From assembly GCA_963713815.1 (NCBI GenBank), contig CAVQNH010000015.1:83046-147045 (forward strand): DNA of 64,000 nt. The letters are read 5' to 3'. The notes under the pieces were generated by a model that saw only the letters and a program-made list of their open reading frames with translations, was not told the origin of the DNA and made no database searches. Each line of letters opens with the position of its first letter. Position 1 is the first letter of the stretch. Of this stretch, positions 27,665 to 35,178 are shown in pieces. This stretch comes from RYN-230 sp963713815. Lineage in GTDB: Bacteria; Actinomycetota; Actinomycetes; Streptosporangiales; Streptosporangiaceae. A program made the position numbers and the translations under genes.

Positions 27665-29674
27665 TCAGGGACCGCCGCCTCAGGGACCGCCGCCTCAGGG
27701 ACCGCCGCCTCAGGGACCGCCGCCTCAGGGACCGCCGCCCCGGGGGCCGGGGCGGCGGCGGGGCCGTGCCGGGCCGGGACGGGACCGCGCGCGGGCGCCT
27801 CCGGGGCCGGGCCAGCAGGATGACCGCCGCGGCGGCCAGGGCCGCGAGCGGCGCGGCCCAGGTCCACCACGGGACGCCGCCACCGGTGATCCGCAGCGCC
27901 GGATCCGACGGCACGGACAGGCCCGGGCCGGCCAGCGCCACCCGGTAGGCCGCGGCCGCCCCCGGAGTGGCGTACCCGAAATCGGTACTGGTCAGCACCA
28001 GGCGGAGCCGGTGCCCCGCGGCGAACTGATAGTCCATCGCGGGCAGCGTCACGGTCACCATCCGGCCCGCGGCCGCCCCGGTCACCCGGACCGGCGCGGC
28101 CAGCTGGAACGGCAGCGTGGCGTTGCCCGCCTGATCGACGTCGTACACCTCGGCGAACACGGTGATGTCCGCGGCGCCGCTGACCCGGATCCGGACGCTG
28201 GCCGAGCCGGTCTGCTGCAGCGGTGCGGCCAGCGGGGCCGAGGTGAACGCGGCGCTCTCGCCCGGCATGGCCAGGCTCACGCCCAGGCTGCCCGGGCTCG
28301 CACTGCCCGTGCCCGGGTCCCCGGCGGCCAGGCCCGGCAGCCCTGACATGGACGGCGGCGCGCCGCCGGGCGGGTTGACGATGGTCTGCGCGGGCCCGCG
28401 CAGCCGGACCGCGGTGCGCCTGGTCCCGGCCAGGCCGGGGTACCGCGGTGCGGTGGCCACACCGAGCACCTCGTTGCCGCTGGACGGGTCGTAGCCCAGG
28501 TCCCGGGTGACCGCGAAGGCGGGCTGGCCGGTGGGCACGGACTCACCCGGACGCCCAGCGTGATCCGCCCTGGACCAGGGATGACGGACCTTCAGCCAGC
28601 GGTCGAACCATTCCGTGGTGAGCTGGGTTATCCGGCTGGTCTCCTGGTTCCCGCCGTCGTGGCCCCCCGCGAACCACACCATGTCCACCGGCGCGCCGTT
28701 GCGCCGGATGGCCTGGTAGTTGCCGTCGGCCTGGTCCAGGCCGAAGAGGGAGTCGTCCTCACCCTGGATCAGCAGCGTGGGGGCGTCGATCCGGCTGGCC
28801 ACGCTGGACGGGCTGGAGCGCTCGAGCAGGGAGACGGCCTGCGGGGTGGCCCGCCCCTGGGTGGCCACCTGCTGGTACATGGCGCAGAGCGGGGGCAGGA
28901 AGCGGCCGCACAGGCCGGCGGAGACGGCGGCTGACCCGGTGGCTGGCGCGGCGCCCGGCCGGGGTACCGCCCCCGCACCGGCCGCCGCACGGCCGCCCCG
29001 GCCGACGGCCCGGGCCCCGCGGTGCCCTGGGTGAAGAGCAGCCCGGCCCACTGCTTCTTGAACACGCCGCCGGCCGGGCCGCCTCCGGCCGCGTCGGGGA
29101 ACAGCGCGCTGGCCAGGTTGTACCAGGTGGCCTGCGGGACGATCGCGTCGATCCGGTGGTCGTAGGCGGCGGCGAGCAGCGCGATGGCGCCGCCATACGA
29201 CGCGCCCGTGATGCCCACCCGCGGATCCCCCGGCCCGTCCAGCATGACCCGGGGCTGCCGGGCCAGCCAGCTGACCAGCTGCTCGACGTCCTGAACCTCA
29301 TAGTCGGGTGAGTCGAGGGCGACCTGCCCGGTGGACCGGCCGAACCCCCGGGCCGACCAGGTGAGCACCGCGAAGCCGGCCCGGGCGAGCTGCTCGGCCT
29401 CCGGCCGGACCGCGTCCTTGGTCTCCCCGAACCCGTGCGCGAGCAGGATCGCCGGTACCCGGCCGCCGCCGGGCGGGGTGAAGAACGTGGCGTCCAGCGA
29501 GACGTGCTGGCTGCCGCCCGGCCCGTCGGTCACCGCGATCCGCACTGCCCGCGCGGTGACCGGCACCGGCTGGCGGAGCACCACGACCGCCGCGACGAGC
29601 ACGGCCACGGCCAGGCCGGCGGCCACCGCCAGCGCGCCGAGCTTGCGCCCGCGCCGGCGGCTGAGAAAATCCAT
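27665..29674 (-). CDS. Membrane-anchored CocE/NonD-type acyl hydrolase, frame slip
   Basis: An N-terminal anchor helix (LGALAVAAGLAVAVLVAAVVVL) is followed by an alpha/beta hydrolase domain: oxyanion region LLAHGFGETKDAV, the nucleophile elbow GITGASYGG (Ser), and, in the next frame, the acid/His region RIDAPTLLIQGEDDSLFG and FAGGHDGGN. A jelly-roll C-terminal domain follows (ITVFAEVYDVDQAGN, LRLVLTSTDFGYATPG), then a hydrophobic C-terminal helix (AAPLAALAAAAVILLA) and a basic tail. This is the X-Pro dipeptidyl-peptidase/CocE architecture, placed outside the cell. One slip falls around 28930-29010. The 3' end is unresolved because it enters the 15-bp repeat array; the last TGA there is used. 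Confidence 0.8.
27671..27745. repeat. Five 15-bp tandem repeats between the hydrolase and ABC genes
   Basis: accgccgcctcaggg is repeated at 27671, 27686, 27701 and 27716, with a diverged fifth copy at 27731. On the minus strand one frame reads EAAVP, another RRRSL, and the third has a TGA in each copy. The array forms the junction between the hydrolase 3' end and the ATPase start. Confidence 0.9.
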
Positions 29675-29764
29675 GACTGGGACGGTAGCAACGCGGCCGG
29701 GGTAGTCCGGGGCCGGTCACAGTGAGTTCTCAGCAAGGCCGGGTCCCAGCACGGAAGGCGGACC

Positions 29765-30406
29765 ATGCGCACGGACAGGCTCGCGGGCACCCCGGGGCGG
29801 CTCCGCTCCTTCGACCCGGCCCGCGTGGCCGACCTGGAATTCCGGGCCTGGGTCGGCTACTACCTGCGCGACTGGCCAGGAGTACTGCGGGCCTCGATCG
29901 GCCTGGTCCGGGAGGGCTTCGGGATGGACTGGGTGCGGACCCTGCACGGCGCCTGGCTGGTGCTGCGGGCCAACCAGCTCTGGGCCCCCGAAGACAACGA
30001 CCCGGACGGCGCACGGCGGTGCATGCGCCGCTTCTACGGCCTGCTGAAGATCAGCTACGGCCAGCCGAGGGACGTGGCCGAAGCGGCCCGCCTGGAGGTG
30101 GACTGGTGGCGCGTGCACCGGGAGCGCCAGCACGCCGCGCAGCCCATGGGCGGGCAGCCCACGGGTGGGCAGCCCACCGGGGGTGACCCGGACGAACTGG
30201 TCGGAGCGCTCACCCGGCTGTACACCTTCCTCTACGACGAGCCGGAAGCCGCGGTCCGCCCCGCGGCCGTGTACCGCACCGAGGCCATGGATCTCTCCGA
30301 TCAGTGGGTGGCCGAGGGCTGCCGCCGGGACAGCCCGCTGCTGGCCCGGGAGCACGCGGCCCTGGTCCGCTCCTACGCGGCCCTGCTGGCCGCCGTGCAC
30401 CACTGA
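29765..30406 (+). CDS. Conserved hypothetical protein
   Basis: 213 residues, soluble, mostly helical. It contains FRAWVGYYLRDWPGVLRASIGLVREGFGM and TLHGAWLVLRANQLWAPEDND, aromatic- and Arg-rich patterns that look like a genuine conserved actinobacterial family which I cannot name. A Gly-Gln-Pro-Thr-Gly insertion (15-bp tandem repeat) interrupts the middle at residues about 126-140. Start ATG 29765 is close behind the divergent hydrolase gene (start 29674), leaving a 90-bp shared promoter region. No catalytic motif, signal peptide or membrane helix is visible. Function unknown. Confidence 0.7.
   Translation: MRTDRLAGTPGRLRSFDPARVADLEFRAWVGYYLRDWPGVLRASIGLVREGFGMDWVRTLHGAWLVLRANQLWAPEDNDPDGARRCMRRFYGLLKISYGQPRDVAEAARLEVDWWRVHRERQHAAQPMGGQPTGGQPTGGDPDELVGALTRLYTFLYDEPEAAVRPAAVYRTEAMDLSDQWVAEGCRRDSPLLAREHAALVRSYAALLAAVHH
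30137..30181. repeat. Three in-frame 15-bp repeats encoding GQPTG units
   Basis: gcgcagcccatgggc, gggcagcccacgggt and gggcagcccaccggg lie side by side inside the hypothetical gene at 29765-30406. The insertion keeps frame and seems to be a low-complexity loop. Confidence 0.85.
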
Positions 30407-30920
30407 GCGCCGGCCCGGCCCGGGATCCCCCGGGGCGCGCATCCCCGGGGCCGCGTATCCCAGGCGCTCCCCTCCGGCCGGGCTACTGGGCCCCCCTGAC
30501 CCGCAGCCGCGACCGGCCCCGCGCGGCCCGGTGCCGCGATTGTCCTGGAAATTGCTAACCCCGTCCCTTGCATCACGCGGGGCGCGATGTAGGTTTGATC
30601 CAATGCCATGACTCCTGTCCATGGTGTTGATGTGAGTGATTGTCTTTACTGGGCCGTCGGCGCGTCACCGCTGGCGGCCCGGTGTCATGTCATGGGACCA
30701 AGCCTGTCCCCGTCGAGGCTTGGTGATCTCACTGGCCATTACGGCGGCCCCCGCGGGCGGCCCGGGCCGCCCCAGCGGATCCCGGCCGCGGGTCCTGATG
30801 CGCATACCGCGCCAGGCGCGAGGCCGGCCAGGGGGAAGAGGCCAGAGGCACAAGGCGGGAGAACCCTCTGGTTACTCCGCCTGGCCATCATGTGCGCCCT
30901 CCTGCACTCGGCGGGCCTCT
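30407..30920. other. Non-coding stretch upstream of the XRE regulator
   Basis: About 510 bp with no convincing gene. Open frames exist (for example 30608-30940 on the plus strand) but have no recognisable protein pattern or ribosome site. G+C falls towards the right, consistent with a promoter-bearing intergenic region. Confidence 0.6.
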
Positions 30921-30973
30921 TTTCAATTGAACGGCACTAGAGTTATAAGTGCAAGATGCAGTGCAGATTGCAC
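30921..30973 (+). promoter_or_regulatory. Putative promoter and operator of the XRE regulator
   Basis: TTTCAA (30921-30926) and TATAAG (30944-30949) are spaced by 17 bp. Over the expected start lies the inverted repeat GTGCAA-N13-TTGCAC (30949-30973). This is an AT-rich island in GC-rich DNA, so a regulated promoter is likely; self-repression by the XRE protein is the simplest model. Confidence 0.5.
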
Positions 30974-31072
30974 GGCTGCTTGCAATGTGGGGTTCACTTA
31001 AAGCCCCACCAGGAACTACGCTCTATGAGAGTCACACCGCCGCCGACCTCCAGCGGCCGGGGAGATGAACAG

Positions 31073-31945
31073 ATGCCCGATATAGGCGGCCAGTCGGTCC
31101 GGCGACGGCGCCTGGCGGCGGAACTGCGCCGACTGCGGGAACGAACCGGGCTGACCGGAGATCAGGTTGCCGAGCGCCTGGACTGGTCGGGCTCCAAGAT
31201 CAGCCGTATCGAGCTGAACCGGATCGGCGTCAAACTCAGCGACCTGACCAAACTGCTGGACCTCTACGGCGTCAGCCCGGCCCACCGCGAAGATCTCCAG
31301 GCCCTGGCCCAAGAGTCAAGCCAGGCCGGGCGGCTAGAGTCCGCGACAGCAGGGTTGCCTGCGAACTACACCGATTACCTCGCCGCGGAGAATGAGGCCC
31401 AGTCCATCTGGAACTGGAATCCGTTCGCTATTCCAGGGCTGCTGCAGACCGAGGCATACGCGCGAGTGGTGCACCGGGCGTTTCAGTCGATGTTCAGGCT
31501 TCCCCCGGGCGATGCGGAGCGGCGTATAGAAATCCGCCGTGTGCGACAGCAACTTCTGAGCCGTAATCCGCCACCGGATCTCTCCGTGGTAATCGACGAA
31601 TCAGTTCTGCACCGGAACTTCGGCGGCAAAGCGGTCATGCGAGAGCAACTGCTACGCCTGACCGAACTCTCCCAGCTGCCTAATGTGCAGATCCTGGTAT
31701 TCCCACTTGATGGCGAGCATACCGTCACCCCAGGGCCGTTCTCGTACATGCAATTCCTGCAGATTCATGCTATACCGCTGCACGATATTGTGGCCGTGGA
31801 GCACCTGACTGGCAGCTACTACCTGGAAGACGAGGAGCAGACGTTCCAGTACCGGGTGAGCTTCGAATGGCTGGCCGAAAACTCACTCACGCCCGAACAG
31901 ACCAGCGATCTCATTACGGAGGCCGTGCGCGGCACCTGGAGCTGA
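31073..31945 (+). CDS. Scr1-family helix-turn-helix (XRE) transcriptional regulator
   Basis: The N-terminal XRE helix-turn-helix (LRRLRERTGLTGDQVAERLDWSGSKISRIE) lies at residues about 18-50. It is followed by the DUF5753 effector domain (WNWNPFAIPGLLQTEAYARVV, DLSVVIDESVLHRNFGG, LPNVQILVFPLDG, DIVAVEHLTGSYYLED). This combination is an actinobacterial family that acts with DUF397 partner proteins in development and antibiotic control. Start ATG 31073 has GGGGAG upstream. It is unusual that the DUF397 gene faces it (31969-32253, minus strand) instead of following in tandem. The nearby inverted repeat may be its own operator. Confidence 0.92.
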   Translation: MPDIGGQSVRRRRLAAELRRLRERTGLTGDQVAERLDWSGSKISRIELNRIGVKLSDLTKLLDLYGVSPAHREDLQALAQESSQAGRLESATAGLPANYTDYLAAENEAQSIWNWNPFAIPGLLQTEAYARVVHRAFQSMFRLPPGDAERRIEIRRVRQQLLSRNPPPDLSVVIDESVLHRNFGGKAVMREQLLRLTELSQLPNVQILVFPLDGEHTVTPGPFSYMQFLQIHAIPLHDIVAVEHLTGSYYLEDEEQTFQYRVSFEWLAENSLTPEQTSDLITEAVRGTWS

Positions 31946-31968
31946 CCTCACGCCCAGGCGTTCCCGGG

Positions 31969-32253
31969 TTAACCGAGCCCGAACGTACCTGCCCGCACCC
32001 GCGCCACGAAGGCTGCCCACTCGGCACTGCTCAGGCGCAGGACAGGCCCGGAGCCGTGGGCCTTGGAGTCTCGCACACCAACCTGGCCCGGACTGAGAAC
32101 GGCCACTTCGACACAATCCCCGTTGTACCCGCTGTATGAGCTTTTGCGCCAGGCCGGACCTCCGGCCGAGTAAGGAGCCAGCCGTTGCCGAGGCTCGGCG
32201 CCGCTGTCCCGTCTGGCGTGGCCCTGATGTGAACTCTCTGCCGACTCGGCCAC
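31969..32253 (-). CDS. DUF397 domain protein
   Basis: 94 residues. The C-terminal 60 hold the DUF397 pattern: WRKSSYSGYNGDCVEVA, VGVRDSKAHGSGPVLRL, SSAEWAAFVARVRAGTF. GTG 32253 follows GAGGA. DUF397 proteins are small partners of Scr1-like XRE regulators, some of which neutralise them in an antitoxin-like fashion. Here the gene converges on the regulator with 23 bp between stops, so the two cannot share a transcript. It may still be the functional partner. Confidence 0.85.
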   Translation of the reverse strand: MAESAESSHQGHARRDSGAEPRQRLAPYSAGGPAWRKSSYSGYNGDCVEVAVLSPGQVGVRDSKAHGSGPVLRLSSAEWAAFVARVRAGTFGLG

Positions 32254-32612
32254 GGTTCCTCATGACTCTCCGGCCCCTGGCGCACGCCGCCTGGGGCCTC
32301 ATTAGGTCTACGGTTGGGGCCACGGCAGGAACGTCTTCCGGCATCGGCCGGCCTGCCATGACAGGCAGTAAGTTATCGGCTCGGCCGCGGGTGCGGGCGG
32401 TAATGGGACAAGAAGGCGACGGCGTGTTGCGGCAATTTCCAGGGGTCGTGACCTGAAGTGCAGTTTTGCCTGATCTGAGCGTTTTACCGCTTTGCCGCTA
32501 CGCTACGTATACCAGGTGACAGCGGATCGGCAGTTTCCCGCACGTCACTCAGAATTAACTAAGCAATGGCTTGAGTAAGGGCCGGGGTGCGGCCCGGGTC
32601 AGCCCCGGATGC
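32254..32612. other. Intergenic region without a recognisable gene
   Basis: About 360 bp between the DUF397 gene and the MetE-like gene. An AT-richer patch (32450-32570) is the likely promoter area for DUF397. No hairpin with a T run, RNA motif or credible reading frame was seen. Confidence 0.55.
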
Positions 32613-33731
32613 TCAGCCCCAAACGTCGGCGGCCACCTTGACGATGAGCTCGAGCTTGGCCACTTCGTCGTCGTAGGTCAGCGCGTTGCCCTCGACCGTG
32701 GAGGAGAATCCGCACTGGCCCGACAGGCACAGCTGCTCCAGCGGCACGAACCGCGCCGCCTCGTCGATCCGCCGCTTCAGGTCGTCCGGGTTCTCCAGCC
32801 TGCCAACCTTCGTGGTGACCAGCCCGAGCACCACCATCTTCCCGGGCGGCACGAACCGCAGCGGCTCGAAGCCGCCGGACCGCTCGTCGTCGAACTCCAG
32901 GAAGAAGCCGTCCACGTCCAGGTCACCGAACAGTGCCTCGGCCACGAAGTCGTAGCTGCCCGACGCCGCCCACGAGGACTGGAAGTTGCCCCGGCACAGG
33001 TGGGTGGTCACGGCCATGCCCTCGGGCTTGCCGGCCAGCGCCGCGTTGACCTGCTTGATGTAGCGCAGGTGCAGGTGCTCGGCGTCGTCGCCGCGGGCGG
33101 CGATCTCGGCCCGCTGCACGGGATCGTTCAGGTAGGCCAGGCTGGTGTCGTCGAACTGGAGGTAGGTGCAGCCCAGTGCGGCCAGGCGGGCCACCTCGTC
33201 GGCGTAGGCCGCGGCCAGGTCGGTCCAGAACTCCTCGACGTCCGGGTACACGGCCGGGTCGATCATGGCCGGGCCGCCCCGGTAGTGGACCATGTTCGGC
33301 GACGGGATCGTCTGCTTGGGCACGGCCGTCGTCACGACCGACTTCAGGTACTCGAAGTCCGGGCCGAAGATCGTGTGGTCCAGGCCGACCCTGCGGTTCA
33401 CGGCGAGCGCGGCCGGGGTGTACTCGATGTCCCCGGCCGGGTTGTGGAACTTGACCGACAGGTTCCCCGGGGCCTGGCCGATCCCGCCCAGCTGATAGAT
33501 GAAATCCATGTGCCACGAGGCGCGGCGGAACTCGCCGTCCGTGGCCGACTGCAGGCCCACGTTCTCCTGCATCCTCACCACGTCGGCGATGGCGGCGTCC
33601 TCGGTGGCCCGCAGCTGCTCAGCCGGGATCCGCCCGGCCGCGAACTCCTCCCGGGCCGCCAGCAGCCCGGCCGGCCGGAGCAGGCTGCCCACGTGGTCGG
33701 CGCGAAATGGCGGCGTGGTGCGAGCGCTCAT
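32613..33731 (-). CDS. MetE-like cobalamin-independent methyltransferase (YxjG/YxjH type)
   Basis: 372 residues, equal to the C-terminal catalytic half of cobalamin-independent methionine synthase. It begins with RADHVGSLLRP and contains ATDGEFRRASW, YLQFDDTSLAYL, the zinc ligands THLCRGN (His and Cys, about residue 243) and FLEFDDERSGGFEPL, and the distal Cys in LCLSGQCGFSS. Stand-alone proteins of this type methylate thiols from methyl donors other than polyglutamyl-folate. ATG 33731. It is downstream of the molybdenum-hydroxylase operon on the same strand, separated by an 84-bp gap that carries 15-bp repeats, so co-transcription is possible. Substrate unknown. Confidence 0.88.
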   Translation of the reverse strand: MSARTTPPFRADHVGSLLRPAGLLAAREEFAAGRIPAEQLRATEDAAIADVVRMQENVGLQSATDGEFRRASWHMDFIYQLGGIGQAPGNLSVKFHNPAGDIEYTPAALAVNRRVGLDHTIFGPDFEYLKSVVTTAVPKQTIPSPNMVHYRGGPAMIDPAVYPDVEEFWTDLAAAYADEVARLAALGCTYLQFDDTSLAYLNDPVQRAEIAARGDDAEHLHLRYIKQVNAALAGKPEGMAVTTHLCRGNFQSSWAASGSYDFVAEALFGDLDVDGFFLEFDDERSGGFEPLRFVPPGKMVVLGLVTTKVGRLENPDDLKRRIDEAARFVPLEQLCLSGQCGFSSTVEGNALTYDDEVAKLELIVKVAADVWG

Positions 33732-33779
33732 GATTCTCCCGTGCGTCGAAATCCTGTCCTTGGAATCAGCCTGCCTGGG

Positions 33780-33832
33780 CCGTGCTCAAACAACCGTGCT
33801 TCAAACACCCGTGCTTCAAACAACCTGCGCCT
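33780..33832. repeat. 15-bp tandem repeat upstream of the MetE-like gene
   Basis: caaacaaccgtgctt and caaacacccgtgctt are followed by a partial third copy, overlapping the 3' end of the FAD-subunit gene. Same period as the other arrays in this window. Confidence 0.75.
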
Positions 33833-34637
33833 CGACCAGCGCCCGCTCCACGAGGACCCGGGCGAGATGCTCACGATAAGCCGGGCTGGCGTTGATGTCA
33901 TCGCCCGGGCTCGTGCCTTCCGCGGCGTGCGCGGCGGCCTCCGCGGGCGCCGCCCCGGCGGCCAGCGCGCGCTCCACCCCGGCCGCCCGCACCGGCGTGC
34001 CCGCCATGTTCACCAGGGCGACCGCGCGGCCCTGCACCGCGACCCCGACGATGGCCCAGTCGATAGCGCGCTTGGTGAACTTCTGGAACGACCAGCCGGC
34101 CGCGTCCGGCGCCGGCACCGGGACCCGGATCTCGGTGAGCAGCTCGTCGGGCTCCAGCACCGTCTCGAACAGGCCCTGGAAGAAGTCGGCGGCCGGGATC
34201 TCCCGGGACCCGGCCGGCCCGCGGGCCACCAGCGTGGCGTCGAGGGCCAGGACGGTGGCGGGCAGGTCCGACGCGGGGTCGCTGTGCGCCAGCGACCCGC
34301 CGATGGTGCCGCGGTGGCGGACCTGGGGATCGCCCACCTGGCCCGCGGCGTGCGCGAGCAGCGGCACGGACCGGGCCAGCAGCTCAGAATGCTCCAGGTC
34401 GTGGTGGCGGGTCAGCGCCCCGATCGCGATGTGCCCGTCCTCTTCGCGGATGTAGCTGAGCTCCCGCACCGGCCCGAGATCGATGAGGACCTCCGGCATG
34501 GCGAGCCGCAGTTTCATCAGGGGCAGCAGCGAATGACCGCCGGCCAGGAACTTGCCGTCGTCGCCGTACTCGGTGATCAGGTCCAGCGCCTCCGCCACGG
34601 AATCCGCCCGGCGGTAGCTGAACGGCGCGGGAATCAT
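33816..34637 (-). CDS. Molybdenum hydroxylase FAD-binding (medium) subunit, CoxM/XdhB-like
   Basis: 273 residues. FAD is bound by KFLAGGHSLLPLMKLRLA (residues about 29-46) and TIGGSLAHSDPASDLP (about 111-126), the two signature loops of the CO/xanthine dehydrogenase medium subunit. The C-terminal domain carries GWSFQKFTKRAIDWAIVGVA. ATG 34637 overlaps the stop of the Fe-S subunit. It transfers electrons from the Fe-S subunit to NAD or another acceptor. The operon order L-S-M differs from the classical cox M-S-L order. Confidence 0.92.
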   Translation of the reverse strand: MIPAPFSYRRADSVAEALDLITEYGDDGKFLAGGHSLLPLMKLRLAMPEVLIDLGPVRELSYIREEDGHIAIGALTRHHDLEHSELLARSVPLLAHAAGQVGDPQVRHRGTIGGSLAHSDPASDLPATVLALDATLVARGPAGSREIPAADFFQGLFETVLEPDELLTEIRVPVPAPDAAGWSFQKFTKRAIDWAIVGVAVQGRAVALVNMAGTPVRAAGVERALAAGAAPAEAAAHAAEGTSPGDDINASPAYREHLARVLVERALVEAQVV

Positions 34638-35178
34638 GAGGCGCGCTCCTCCCCGGTGCCAGCCAAACCGGTGCCGCCAACCCGGTGCCAGCCAACCCGG
34701 TGCCTGCCAACCCGGTGGGCGCGAGCTCCGCCGCGGCCAGGACCGCCCGGACGATGTTGTGGTAGCCGGTGCACCGGCAGAGGTTGCCCTCCAGCCCGGC
34801 CCGGACCTCAGCCTCGGTGGGGTGCGGGTTCTCCTGCAGCAGCGACACCGACGCCATGACCATCCCCGGGGTGCAGAACCCGCACTGCAGCCCGTGCTCG
34901 GCGCGGAACGCGCGCTGCATGGGGTGCAGCTCGCCGCCCGGGCCGGCCAGCCCTTCCAGGGTGGTCACCTGGCGGCCGTCCGCCTGCGCCGCGAGGACCG
35001 TGCACGACTTCACCGACTCGCCGTCCAGCAGCACGGTGCACGCGCCGCACGAGGTGGTGTCGCAGCCGACGTTGGTGGCGGTCAGGCCGGCCGTCTCGCG
35101 CACGAAGTGCACGAGCAGCGTCCGGTCCTCCACGTCGGCCGCTACCGGCGCACCGTTGACCATCACTGTGACCTTCAC
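34634..35178 (-). CDS. Molybdenum hydroxylase 2Fe-2S (small) subunit, CoxS/XdhC-like, frame slip in tail
   Basis: The plant-type [2Fe-2S] cluster is bound by GCDTTSCGACTVLLDG (residues about 38-53) and the second cluster by CGFCTPGMVM and CRCTGYHNIV, the complete pattern of the family. The enzyme part ends near residue 155. The tail is a 15-bp tandem repeat giving GTGLA units in which one copy is 14 bp; with that base restored the gene ends GEERAS and TGA at 34634, overlapping the next ATG. GTG 35178 overlaps the large-subunit stop. Functionally the slip affects only the dispensable tail. Confidence 0.9.
34655..34713. repeat. 15-bp tandem repeat at the Fe-S/FAD subunit junction
   Basis: Copies at 34655-34669 (ggtgccagccaaacc), 34670-34683 (14 bp, ggtgccgccaaccc, one base missing), 34684-34698 and 34699-34713. 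The short copy is the point where the Fe-S subunit loses frame. Confidence 0.88.

Noticed and set aside
27671..27745. CRISPR array
   Set aside because: Units of 15 bp adjoin directly without unique spacers, and no cas genes are present.
30608..30940. 110-codon gene upstream of the XRE regulator
   Set aside because: No ribosome site, no recognisable domain, and composition like read-through of GC-rich DNA.
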